A DNA stretch of 64,000 nucleotides from the IMG/VR virus record IMGVR_UViG_3300042888_001738, positions 1 through 64,000 of that record; one strand, given 5' to 3'. The notes under the pieces were generated by a model. That model ran no database searches and was not told where the DNA came from. It saw only the letters and a program-made list of their open reading frames with translations. Of the stretch, positions 35,593 to 44,478 are shown one piece after another (positions within the stretch are counted from its first letter, which is position 1; the number at the start of each line of letters is the position of its first letter). Made by a program: the position numbers and the translations under genes. Source of the DNA: a virus.

Positions 35593-38454
35593 ATGATATC
35601 ACAAGAAGAAATTGAAAGCTTCCTTGTGGGTAATGACCCCGAGGAATATATCGTATCCGTAGAGTACGATTATGTATCCGACAAAATCTACAAAATAAAA
35701 GAAATTCCTGGTAAAGGTAAACAGATCCATCGTGACACTCTAATCTCATTTGCATGGGTTGGTGATCTACGTGGTCAGAACTTTTACTCATCATCCAAAG
35801 CTTTACAGAAAGAAGCCATGTCTAAACATGGTATCATCATCGAGAAACTTCGAACTGATGGTAATGATCGTTTAGAACGAGGACTCACCTTTATGGTTAA
35901 GTCAATGAAAGGTTATAGAAACCTCATTCAATTCTTTAGAGAAGGTGGTGTAGATCCTTGGGGTGAAAAAACCAAAGATCTTGTTATGGTATTACCCCCC
36001 GTTGAGCAATACCTCATCTCAAAAGAGAAAAGACTATTCAAGGGATTCGAGGAATACAACGACATTACGAGGATGGTATTCGACTTGGAGACGACCTCAC
36101 TTGAGCCCAAGGATGGTCGTATCTTTATGATTGGAGTTAAAACAAACAAAGGATTTAGAAAAGTAATCGAGTGTGCAACACCTGACGATGAAAGAAGAGG
36201 CCTTGTGGAGTTCTTCAATTTAATTGACGAACACAAACCATCAATTCTTTCAGGATACAATTCATTTAACTTCGACTGGTATTGGATTTACGAAAGATGT
36301 AAGATGTTGAATCTTGACATTAAGAAAATTGCAAAGTCCCTCAATCCTGAAAAAAGTATTTCAACTAAGGAATCTATGTTGAAACTCGCCAACGAGGTTG
36401 AAAAGTTTAACCAAACTCAAATGTGGGGTTACAACATTATTGATATCCTTCACTCAGTTCGTCGTGCACAAGCAATCAACTCAAACATCAAAGAAGCTGG
36501 TTTGAAGTATATTACCAAATATATTGAAGCAGAAGCACCTGATCGTGTTTATGTTGATCACGATAAAATTGGATCTATGTATCGTGAAAAAGAAGACTAT
36601 TGGTTGAACATAGAGAATGGTAAGTACAAAAAAGTTGGTGTGGACCCGAAGATCGATGATGTATGTGGTAGACACTCAAGTGTGTATATTAAAACAACAG
36701 GGGACGACATTATTGAGCGTTATCTTGACGATGACTTGGAAGAAACTCTATTGGTTGACGAAGAATTCAATCAAGGTTCATTCTTGTTGGCGTCATTACT
36801 TCCAACAACATATGAAAGAGTTTCAACGATGGGTACAGCAACATTATGGAAAATGTTGATGTTAGCTTGGTCTTATAAACACGGACTTGCAATTCCTGCT
36901 AAGAATGATAAAGGAAACTTCGTAGGAGGACTTTCTCGTCTGATCCGAACAGGATACTCAAGAAACGTTCTAAAACTTGACTACTCGTCTCTATACCCAT
37001 CTATTCAGTTGGTACACGATGTATTCCCCGAGTGTGATGTGACAGGTGCGATGAAAGGTTTATTATCTTACTTCCGTAATACTCGTATCAAATACAAACA
37101 ACTTGCTGAGGAATACGCAACGATTGATAAAAAGAAATCAACTTCTTATGACCGTAAACAATTACCAATTAAGATCTTTATCAACTCGATGTTCGGTGCC
37201 TTGTCAGCCCCACAGGTTTTCCATTGGGGTGATATGGATAAAGGTGAGATGATTACTTGTACGGGTCGTCAGTATCTTCGTATGATGATTCACTTCTTTA
37301 TGGATCGTGGGTATACACCACTTGTAATGGACACGGATGGTATTAACTTCTCAGTTCCTGAAGGTGTGGAGACAAGAAGATACGTCGGTAAGGGTTTGAA
37401 TTGGAAAGTTGTTGATGGTAAAGAATATATTGGTGAAGAAGCGGATGTAATGGAATTTAATGATCTTGCGATGAGAGGTGAGATGGCACTTGATACTGAC
37501 GGACAATGGCCAGCATGTATTAACTTGGCTCGTAAGAACTACGCACTTATCACCGCTAAAGGTAAGATCAAACTTACAGGGAACTCAATCAAATCTAAGA
37601 AAATGCCAATCTATATTGAGAAGTTTTTGGATAAGGGGATTAAGTTATTACTTGATGGTAAAGGGCAAGAGTTTGTTGAGTGGTATTACGAATACGTACA
37701 AAAGATCTTTGATCAAAAGATTCCGTTAATGGACATTGCAAACAAGGCTAAGATCAAACAAAGTATTGATGATTATATTGCTAGAAGTAAAACTAAAACT
37801 AAGGCGGGAGCTTTAATGTCAAGACAAGCACATATGGAGTTGGCAATTAGAGATAAGTTAAATGCGAATCTTGGTGAGGTAATATTTTATGTGAATAACG
37901 GAACCAAAGCTTCTCATGGTGATGTTCAGAAAGTTAACAAACCAAAGAAAGGGTGGAATCAAGAACACATTGATACATACATGTCAAATTATGGTACAAC
38001 AATACCTGAATCTGCAGAATCAATCATACAATTAAATTGTTATAGAATTGACCCATCTGATATCGAAAGTAACCCAACCATGACAGGACAGTATAATATC
38101 CAAAGAGCGATTGCAACGTTTAATAAAAGGGTTGAGCCCTTGTTAGTTGTGTTCCAACAAGAAGTTAGAAATGGTTTATTAGTTAAGAACCCTGAAGATA
38201 GACCTTTCTTCACTAAAGTTCAGTGTGAGTTGATTAATGGTCAACCATTTGATGAAGGTGATCAAGATAAGTTAGAAGATGTAATGGAAATCTCCGATGA
38301 GGAAATGTCTTTTTGGGATAGGGTTGGTGAGACTCCATATCATATGTATAAAGATGCAGACTCTTATATGTGGAGATATCTACCTGATGAAAAATTATTC
38401 CATCTTGAGACCATCGGAGGAGAGAATATACCACACACCTCTGACGTTCTTTAA
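35593..38454 (+). CDS. Family B DNA polymerase with 3'-5' exonuclease
   Basis: A 953-residue replicative polymerase, close in size to T4 gp43. Exonuclease motifs: FDLET (163-167), NSFNFD (223-228) and a likely ExoIII Asp284 (YNIIDIL). Polymerase motifs: A, LDYSSLYPS (462-470); B, K527...NSMFG (531-535); C, MDTDG (579-583). Two departures from the usual consensus are visible: motif B has Phe534 where most have Tyr (NSxYG), and motif C has Gly583 where most have Ser (DTDS). The catalytic aspartates are intact, so it should be active. Its 3' end overlaps the convergent small gene by 60 nt. It is the only replication gene on this strand in the window; an SNF2 helicase is on the other. Confidence 0.93.
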   Translation: MISQEEIESFLVGNDPEEYIVSVEYDYVSDKIYKIKEIPGKGKQIHRDTLISFAWVGDLRGQNFYSSSKALQKEAMSKHGIIIEKLRTDGNDRLERGLTFMVKSMKGYRNLIQFFREGGVDPWGEKTKDLVMVLPPVEQYLISKEKRLFKGFEEYNDITRMVFDLETTSLEPKDGRIFMIGVKTNKGFRKVIECATPDDERRGLVEFFNLIDEHKPSILSGYNSFNFDWYWIYERCKMLNLDIKKIAKSLNPEKSISTKESMLKLANEVEKFNQTQMWGYNIIDILHSVRRAQAINSNIKEAGLKYITKYIEAEAPDRVYVDHDKIGSMYREKEDYWLNIENGKYKKVGVDPKIDDVCGRHSSVYIKTTGDDIIERYLDDDLEETLLVDEEFNQGSFLLASLLPTTYERVSTMGTATLWKMLMLAWSYKHGLAIPAKNDKGNFVGGLSRLIRTGYSRNVLKLDYSSLYPSIQLVHDVFPECDVTGAMKGLLSYFRNTRIKYKQLAEEYATIDKKKSTSYDRKQLPIKIFINSMFGALSAPQVFHWGDMDKGEMITCTGRQYLRMMIHFFMDRGYTPLVMDTDGINFSVPEGVETRRYVGKGLNWKVVDGKEYIGEEADVMEFNDLAMRGEMALDTDGQWPACINLARKNYALITAKGKIKLTGNSIKSKKMPIYIEKFLDKGIKLLLDGKGQEFVEWYYEYVQKIFDQKIPLMDIANKAKIKQSIDDYIARSKTKTKAGALMSRQAHMELAIRDKLNANLGEVIFYVNNGTKASHGDVQKVNKPKKGWNQEHIDTYMSNYGTTIPESAESIIQLNCYRIDPSDIESNPTMTGQYNIQRAIATFNKRVEPLLVVFQQEVRNGLLVKNPEDRPFFTKVQCELINGQPFDEGDQDKLEDVMEISDEEMSFWDRVGETPYHMYKDADSYMWRYLPDEKLFHLETIGGENIPHTSDVL

Positions 38455-38742
38455 CTCAACACAAGCACCACGACCTACGGAAATCTCATCCCAATCTTCA
38501 TCAATCCTACCAATATCAGGTATGATGATACAATTTGTTAGAGTTTTAATTTTAATTTTGTCAGTCGTTGTAGAATCTAATCTTATTTTACAATGATTGA
38601 CATCTCTAACAATTATAAGTAATTCACCATTAGTTGAGTAAAACTCATCACTAACTATGGCGGTTTCAAACGTATCTATGTTAATTGATCGTTCACCACG
38701 TATTACCGTTTTTCTGTTTGGTTTTTCTTTTATAATTGACAT
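38395..38742 (-). CDS. Small conserved-looking virion protein
   Basis: A 115-residue protein at the end of the minus-strand gene run, starting 3 nt after the neck-protein stop. Its last 20 codons overlap antisense with the end of the polymerase gene. The sequence is beta-rich (ELLIIVRDVNHCKIRLDS), ending ACVELKNVRGVWYILSSDG, a pattern common in small phage head/neck or fibre-tip domains. The tight spacing and coding-like composition make it real. Exact role unknown. Confidence 0.6.
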   Translation of the reverse strand: MSIIKEKPNRKTVIRGERSINIDTFETAIVSDEFYSTNGELLIIVRDVNHCKIRLDSTTTDKIKIKTLTNCIIIPDIGRIDEDWDEISVGRGACVELKNVRGVWYILSSDGLKME

Positions 38743-38745
38743 ATA

Positions 38746-39870
38746 TTAAATTACATATATTTGACGAGGCATTGCTCTAAACTTAAGTTGTTTGTTTAAG
38801 TTTTCCGCAAGTAACGCTTCTCTCTCCATAACTTTTTCAGGTCGTAATCTTGTTAACCTACCTTCGGGACCTATCAATTCATCCACAAGTTTTGTTTTTT
38901 CGTCTTTCGCTTCTGTTGCTAAAGATGTATAATCCATTGTTAGATCACCATCAGGTGCTTTTAAGTTACCACTAAACTTACCACGAACTCTTGCTAAGGT
39001 TTCTTTACAATAAGCGGTAAACCATCTTCTTACCCAAACCTGAGCGGGATTATTAAGTTTGTACCAACTAATTTTGTTAAATGGTACATCTGATGGTAAT
39101 AATACGATATCAGGATTATCCGCTAAACATTTATCTCTATCTCCTTGACCAACATCATAATACCAATACCAAACTCTACGTTGTGCCATTTCAGCATTTC
39201 CAAAGTCAAATCTACCACCTGGTACATTTAGTAAGTGTAATGCTTTCTTCCCGTCAGGTAACGCTGTAATATAATAAGTTAAATCAGGAGATATAATTCT
39301 TCTTTGAATGTTAATTTCCTGCATTCTTAATAACATATCAAATGCTGGCATCAAGAAGTAACTACCTGCCATATTACCCATTTGTGCGAATCCACCTGTA
39401 CCACCAATACCTCCACCGGCTATACCACCGAATGACCAGGGATCGATAAACATATTATTCATTTCTGTTGGTGAAAACCAAAGAACTTCATTGATTTCTC
39501 TACCTGCAGGAATTTCATATATTTGTTGGTTTGGTACTAATTGTACGTAATCTTTTTTGATAACCCAATCACCACCAGCTTGTAAACCAACAATCTTGGA
39601 GTATGCGTATGTGTATCTAGTTTCAAAATCTAAACTCTTGGTAACAAAGGCTCTCGCTAAAGATTGTGTGTCTAGATTTAAATTATATAATGAAGTCCAT
39701 TGAGATTCTATCAACCAATCTTGTACGTATTGTGAATAATCATCAATAGAGTACTCTAAAAGAGTATCCATCATCTCATCTTCTAATTCTACCGATCTTA
39801 AAGGGGCACCTAAAAGGTGTCTTACTTTTTGGTAGAATTCACTTCTTTCTGGTTCGTTAATAATTGCCAT
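38746..39870 (-). CDS. gp13-like neck (head-completion) protein
   Basis: A 374-residue protein. The N-terminus (RHLLGAPLRSVELEDEMMDTLLEYSIDDYSQY) follows the T4 gp13 pattern of 'LGAP..VEL...I...I..AL..Y..Y'. The C-terminal WVRRWFTAYCKETLARVRGKF plus a following Gly/Leu-rich and EAK..K..L..EL helix also parallels gp13. The middle has a Gly-rich loop (GGIAGGGIGGTGG). In T4, gp13 joins the portal and tail. A late-promoter-like motif lies 14 nt upstream on the minus strand. The alignment is from memory, so I keep moderate confidence; a different virion structural role is possible. Confidence 0.62.
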   Translation of the reverse strand: MAIINEPERSEFYQKVRHLLGAPLRSVELEDEMMDTLLEYSIDDYSQYVQDWLIESQWTSLYNLNLDTQSLARAFVTKSLDFETRYTYAYSKIVGLQAGGDWVIKKDYVQLVPNQQIYEIPAGREINEVLWFSPTEMNNMFIDPWSFGGIAGGGIGGTGGFAQMGNMAGSYFLMPAFDMLLRMQEINIQRRIISPDLTYYITALPDGKKALHLLNVPGGRFDFGNAEMAQRRVWYWYYDVGQGDRDKCLADNPDIVLLPSDVPFNKISWYKLNNPAQVWVRRWFTAYCKETLARVRGKFSGNLKAPDGDLTMDYTSLATEAKDEKTKLVDELIGPEGRLTRLRPEKVMEREALLAENLNKQLKFRAMPRQIYVI

Positions 39871-39884
39871 AGAGTTTTTTTCTC

Positions 39885-39893
39885 TATAAATAT
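39885..39893 (-). promoter_or_regulatory. Candidate late-promoter motif, minus strand
   Basis: Sense reading ATATTTATA, ending 14 nt before the start codon at 39870. It shows that the motif keeps the same orientation relative to the gene on both strands. Confidence 0.55.
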
Positions 39894-39912
39894 CTTTAAT
39901 AATTAGTTTGTG

Positions 39913-42108
39913 TTAGGACGGACAAACGATCTTTTCTCTATCCTTTGTTTTAACATCTAAACTAACAGGTTCTAAAACACTTTTATCTTTAAAGTAGAAA
40001 CCATCAATTTTATTATATTCAGGTTTTATCCTAAATCTTATCGATAATCTTTTTTCATCACAACCTCGTTGACCTTTGTTAGACCAATATAAATCAATAA
40101 ATTCGATAGGAACAATTAAATCACCTTCATAGATTATACCCGACATTTGACTTCTAACCTTGTTTAAATATTCCTGAGCTGAAGGTGTGGTATTTAACCA
40201 AACGAATAATTTATCGATTAATTCGTTATATAGTTTTATATAAATTGGTTTTTCACTTGATAGTGAACTTTGTTTAAAGATTGAAAAGAATTCGGACAAA
40301 TAACTATCAATAAATGGGTCCATCTTTTTTACTTCAAAAAATGATCCAGCGGGGTATAACACATTACCTTCATCATCTGTTAAATCTTTTTTAGTTATTA
40401 AGTCGGTTTTTATGTAATAACTACCCTTCTTAAATGAAGATAACATACAAGATGATATTTGATTAAATGTGTAATTTAAGGTTTCGGTACCAGAATGAAT
40501 TTTCTTTAATACATCTATTAAAGTTTCTTTTGCATCATCTGAACAGTTATAGTCTAATTGTAATTTTGTTGGTCTCTTCTCAAAGTAATCACCTGAAAAT
40601 CTATCTTCATACTTACTATGTTCTTTCTGTCTAGCATATGCCAACAGACCCTCAATATCATTAGGTATTGTCGTTGAGTACCTTTGTTTGTTTAATATTT
40701 TTTTTACTTGGTCGTCATCATATTTCTTATCAATAATAAAGTCTGAAATTAATTCTAAAAAGTTTACGGTTCTACTTGTGTCTTGGAGTGCTAATTGTAT
40801 TATTACTGGAAACGTACCTACATTTTTCTTACCAAAGAATTGATCTAATATAAACATAGAACGCTCTAATTCAGTAATCAAATATTGATCTTCTAAACCG
40901 TCTCTAAATTTTTTTAATTGGCAGTATGGTGATTCTTTAGATTTTGATTGTATGCACAAATAATCTATTTTAGAATTTCTTTTAAATGCAATTTCATTTA
41001 TCTCTTTGGATTCATTAAGTTTTTTCTTAGTTGTATGACCCACAAATAAGTCATTAACAAATTCCCAATTTACTACGTCCCAAAACTTAGAAATATATTC
41101 ATCTCTCTTATTTTGATACTTCAGGTAATACGCATGTTCCCAAACATCAAGACCAAGTAATGGATAACCACCACCCTTAACAATATTCATAAGTGGGTTG
41201 TCCTGATTAGGTGTGGACATGATTTTTAATTTTCCGTCTTTTGCCAAATATAACCAAGCCCAACCAGACCCAAAACGATCCTGAGCAGCTTTGTTAAATT
41301 CGTCTTTTAGTTTTTTTATGTTACCAAAATCTTCTCTAATCTTTTTTAAGATTTCTCCTTTCGGTAATTGTTTTTTCGGAGACAACATTTTCCAAAACAA
41401 AGCGTGGTTAAAAGCACCACCCGCATTATTTCTAACTTTATCATCAAACTTACTAATGGATTTGATAATTTCTTCTAAATCCATATCACCTTTTTTATCC
41501 TTAATTGCCTTATTCAGTTTGTCAACATACCCCTTGTAGTGTTTGTTGTAATGAATGTTCATGGTTTTAGAATCAATAAATCTTTGTAATGCGGAATATG
41601 AATAAGGTAGTTTCTCAATACCAATTTTTTTCATCTCAACCAACAAGTTTTCTTTGATGGTTTTTTTTTCAGTTAAAAGTATTTGTTCTGATAAAAGATT
41701 GATACGACCTTCTATACTTTTACTTTCATACATAATTTTTTCTAATTCAGGATGTTCTTTTTCAAACATCTTAACTAAACGACCGGCAAATGCATTCGCT
41801 TCGTCCTCATTCTGTCCACCAATGTTTGGTCCAGGTTCCCTACCTAAAATTGTCATTTGATGTTCATGAACCCACTCATGTGCAAGAGTCCTCATGATAT
41901 CCCTATTCAATCTACCTTTCGCTAAAACTTTAATAAGATTATCACCACGCCTACTACCTGTGGACATGTCTCCCCTTTTACCATCCATAAAGATAATTTT
42001 GAGATCTTGTTTCAGGGGATATTCTTTTTGTAGAAGTTTTATAAACTCACTTACAAAGTCTTTGTGTTTTTTAATTTCTTGGTTTTCGTATTTGATTGAA
42101 AGTTTCAT
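39913..42108 (-). CDS. HExxH metallopeptidase - manganese-type superoxide dismutase - unknown domain fusion
   Basis: 731 residues from the ATG at 42108 (an in-frame TTG at 42126 lies inside the promoter motif and is less likely). Residues ~1-125 form a zincin-like domain with AHEWVHEH (H77-E78-x2-H81) and NEDEANAFAGR (E101/E103). Residues ~165-355 are a complete superoxide dismutase: metal ligands His186 (NIHYNKHY), His235 (NNAGGAFNHALFW), Asp321 and His325 (LDVWEHAYYLKY), and Gln302 in NQDNPL, the manganese-type second-shell position. Residues ~365-731 match nothing I know. Both linkers carry clusters of [IL]-x-E: LSE, LTE, IKE, LVE at 139-158, and LNE, INE at 364-372. [IL]-x-E is the cleavage motif of T4-like prohead proteases. 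A late-type promoter suggests a virion-related role. Confidence 0.82.
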   Translation of the reverse strand: MKLSIKYENQEIKKHKDFVSEFIKLLQKEYPLKQDLKIIFMDGKRGDMSTGSRRGDNLIKVLAKGRLNRDIMRTLAHEWVHEHQMTILGREPGPNIGGQNEDEANAFAGRLVKMFEKEHPELEKIMYESKSIEGRINLLSEQILLTEKKTIKENLLVEMKKIGIEKLPYSYSALQRFIDSKTMNIHYNKHYKGYVDKLNKAIKDKKGDMDLEEIIKSISKFDDKVRNNAGGAFNHALFWKMLSPKKQLPKGEILKKIREDFGNIKKLKDEFNKAAQDRFGSGWAWLYLAKDGKLKIMSTPNQDNPLMNIVKGGGYPLLGLDVWEHAYYLKYQNKRDEYISKFWDVVNWEFVNDLFVGHTTKKKLNESKEINEIAFKRNSKIDYLCIQSKSKESPYCQLKKFRDGLEDQYLITELERSMFILDQFFGKKNVGTFPVIIQLALQDTSRTVNFLELISDFIIDKKYDDDQVKKILNKQRYSTTIPNDIEGLLAYARQKEHSKYEDRFSGDYFEKRPTKLQLDYNCSDDAKETLIDVLKKIHSGTETLNYTFNQISSCMLSSFKKGSYYIKTDLITKKDLTDDEGNVLYPAGSFFEVKKMDPFIDSYLSEFFSIFKQSSLSSEKPIYIKLYNELIDKLFVWLNTTPSAQEYLNKVRSQMSGIIYEGDLIVPIEFIDLYWSNKGQRGCDEKRLSIRFRIKPEYNKIDGFYFKDKSVLEPVSLDVKTKDREKIVCPS

Positions 42109-42112
42109 CTTT

Positions 42113-42121
42113 GATAAATAT
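42113..42121 (-). promoter_or_regulatory. Candidate late-promoter motif, minus strand
   Basis: Sense reading ATATTTATC, ending 4 nt before the ATG at 42108. The spacing is shorter than for most members, so a leaderless transcript or a different start is possible. Confidence 0.4.
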
Positions 42122-42137
42122 TCCAATCATAAAAAGA

Positions 42138-43907
42138 TTATCTCCTTTTATTGATTAGCTTAAGGATTTCCTCTGCTACGTCACCAGGGTTTTCAATGAT
42201 ACCATCACCCATTACCGTATTTATGATCCTCTTTTTATTGTTTAGTATGTCATATATGGCACCCTCGATGGTATTTTCGAATAGGGGATAATAAACCAAC
42301 ACATTTGATTTTTGTCCGTAACGATATGCTCGGTCTTCAGCTTGTGCGTGTTCTGCAGGTACAAACGATAGGTCATTCATAATAACAACCTCAGCGGAGG
42401 TCAATGTTAAACCAACACCCGCAGCCTTCAGGTTACCAACAAATATTCTGATCTTATCGTCATTTTGAAATGAATCGACGGATTGTTGTCTCATTGCGTT
42501 AGAACAACTACCATCAAGATACACCGCTTGTTTACCAAAGTGCTGATAGATAGTCTGAAGTGTGTCTGTAAAGTTTGTGAAGATGATAACTTTCTTACCC
42601 TGTTCTAAAATGTTTTCAGCAAACTCAATTGTCTGTTTAGTTTTCTCATTTGCAATTACCTTTCTAACCTTCATCAGTTTAGAGAATTGAACCGTAAGTG
42701 ATGATGACTCATCGGGGTTTTTATCATACCACTCATAATACTCACCCATCAAATCTTCATATTCTTTAGATTTTAATCTCAAATAAACAGGAGTAATAAT
42801 TTTGTCGGGTAGATCTAATACTTCTTCTTTTAATCTACGAAGAATTTGTTTTGATGTCCTATCCCTTAATTCCTCAAGATTAGAAGCACCCATAACGTTC
42901 CAAACTTTTCTTTTACCTGCCGTAAATTGGAATCCTTGACAATAACGGATCGCATAAGCTTTCCAATTCTGAGCCACAGGACTTTCGATTAGGTTTAATA
43001 AGTTATAATAATTCATAGGTCGAGAGGTCATCGGTGTTCCTGTTAATAACCAAACTCTATCTACCTTCTTTGCGAAACTATTAATTATCTTTGTTCTTTG
43101 CGCTTGAACATTTGATATCATGTGAGCTTCATCCAATATTACCAAATCAAATCCACTTTGTGTTAATAGAGACTCATCTTTTTTCTTTGGGTCAGAGTCG
43201 TGAAAGTTTTTAAGGATATCATAATTAACGATTACAAAATCATCTTCAGTTGAAAATTTCTTACCTTCTGCAATAAAAACAGGTCTATCTGAATAATTTG
43301 CGATTTCTCTTTGCCAATTAATCTTAAGAGACGCCGGACAAACAATTAGAATCTTTTTAGATCCAGTTTCTAACGCCGCTATAATTGTTGAGGTTGTCTT
43401 ACCAAGACCCATATCATCAGCCAAAATAAATCTTTTAGAACCCGCAAGTTTCTCAATTGCAATCTTCTGATGTTCTAGTGGTGGTCTATGAGAATACTTT
43501 GAGTAATCTATCTTAACCTGATCTATCTTGTGTGTTTTAATAAGTGCTGACTTCGGAACCCAAAATTCACTTAACTTATCCTTTTCAAAGAACTTACCCC
43601 AAACATGATAAGATTTTTCTTTTTCAACTAAAAGTTTTTCAATATAAATTTGTTCGGGAACTTGTAGTAGATATCTTTCTTCTGCGAACTTTTTAGCAAA
43701 GTATGTGTCTAACTCAACCCATTTACGAGCAACCTTTGGTGTTGTATTATGGTATGTTGTAATATATTCTGACTGATTTCTTGTTGGGTAAAACTTACTT
43801 GAGACTTCCTTCTTGTTTTTTAGGTATAATATATAGTTATTCGCACCACTATATGAGTCAAGCAAATCCAAAGCCTTATGTTCTATAAGTGATTTAGTGT
43901 TATCCAA
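42138..43907 (-). CDS. SNF2-family DNA helicase/translocase
   Basis: A 589-residue superfamily 2 ATPase. Motif I is DDMGLGKT (164-171), motif II DEAH (259-262), motif III WLLTGTPM; the second RecA domain has VIIFTNFTDTLQTI, VYLDGS, AAGVGLTLTSA and the arginine-finger motif QAEDRAYRYGQ. This is the SNF2/SMARCAL1-like type (annealing or fork-remodelling ATPases), functionally comparable to T4 UvsW, though a different family. No ATG is available near the start. The frame begins with TTG at 43907 (DNTKSLIEHKALD follows) and the next in-frame Met is at residue 166, inside motif I. No late-promoter motif is seen upstream, fitting an early or middle gene. It is divergent from the virion gene at 43966. 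Confidence 0.88.
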   Translation of the reverse strand: MDNTKSLIEHKALDLLDSYSGANNYILYLKNKKEVSSKFYPTRNQSEYITTYHNTTPKVARKWVELDTYFAKKFAEERYLLQVPEQIYIEKLLVEKEKSYHVWGKFFEKDKLSEFWVPKSALIKTHKIDQVKIDYSKYSHRPPLEHQKIAIEKLAGSKRFILADDMGLGKTTSTIIAALETGSKKILIVCPASLKINWQREIANYSDRPVFIAEGKKFSTEDDFVIVNYDILKNFHDSDPKKKDESLLTQSGFDLVILDEAHMISNVQAQRTKIINSFAKKVDRVWLLTGTPMTSRPMNYYNLLNLIESPVAQNWKAYAIRYCQGFQFTAGKRKVWNVMGASNLEELRDRTSKQILRRLKEEVLDLPDKIITPVYLRLKSKEYEDLMGEYYEWYDKNPDESSSLTVQFSKLMKVRKVIANEKTKQTIEFAENILEQGKKVIIFTNFTDTLQTIYQHFGKQAVYLDGSCSNAMRQQSVDSFQNDDKIRIFVGNLKAAGVGLTLTSAEVVIMNDLSFVPAEHAQAEDRAYRYGQKSNVLVYYPLFENTIEGAIYDILNNKKRIINTVMGDGIIENPGDVAEEILKLINKRR

Positions 43908-43940
43908 AATTTGTTTTTATTAAAAATAACAATAAAAAGA

Positions 43941-43949
43941 ATATTTATC
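43941..43949 (+). promoter_or_regulatory. Candidate late-promoter motif
   Basis: ATATTTATC ending 16 nt before the ATG at 43966, in the spacer between the divergent helicase and neck/tail genes. Confidence 0.5.
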
Positions 43950-43965
43950 AAGAAATAAAACTATT

Positions 43966-44478
43966 ATGAAGAGTAGTGTTCCTGTAAGTAGATTAGGGAA
44001 GTTTTTTGGGGACAACGATTTTAACCTTGAAATTAGTATGGGTCAAGAGTGGTTGATAGGTGATATGAACTTCACTTGCGTATTATACAGAGTGGATAAA
44101 AATAAAATCAAAACTGACGATGTCTATGGTGAGGTCGTTGAGGATGGTATTAAGTTTTTACCACCTGTTGAGTTTAATGCTTACGTTGGTATTGCAGCAC
44201 CCGAAAACAAAATGTTGGGGTCTACTCGTATTGATCAAGTCGAACCTGGTAACATTACTATTTCAGTTTACATGAAGACCTTGAACGATCTTGATATCGA
44301 TATCGACTTTGGTGATTATATAGGATATTATGATAGTGAAAACTTTGTTAGGTATTATACGGTCGTTAATGATGGTCGTGTTGTATCCGATTTAAAACAT
44401 ACTTATAAAGGGTTTAAACCTTTTTATAGAACAATAATTGCGGCACCTGTCGGACCAAACGAATTTAGAGGATTATAA
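43966..44478 (+). CDS. Neck/tail-completion structural protein
   Basis: A 170-residue protein, first of the tail-gene run. It is beta-rich with a conserved-looking centre (GVTRIDQVEPG-like: STRIDQVEPGNITIS) and ends with a Gly/Pro-rich tail (APVGPNEFRGL). Its stop overlaps the next ATG by one base (TAATG). By position between the helicase and the tail-completion/sheath genes it probably corresponds to a neck or tail-terminator protein. I cannot assign it to gp14 or another T4 gene from sequence alone. Confidence 0.6.
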   Translation: MKSSVPVSRLGKFFGDNDFNLEISMGQEWLIGDMNFTCVLYRVDKNKIKTDDVYGEVVEDGIKFLPPVEFNAYVGIAAPENKMLGSTRIDQVEPGNITISVYMKTLNDLDIDIDFGDYIGYYDSENFVRYYTVVNDGRVVSDLKHTYKGFKPFYRTIIAAPVGPNEFRGL

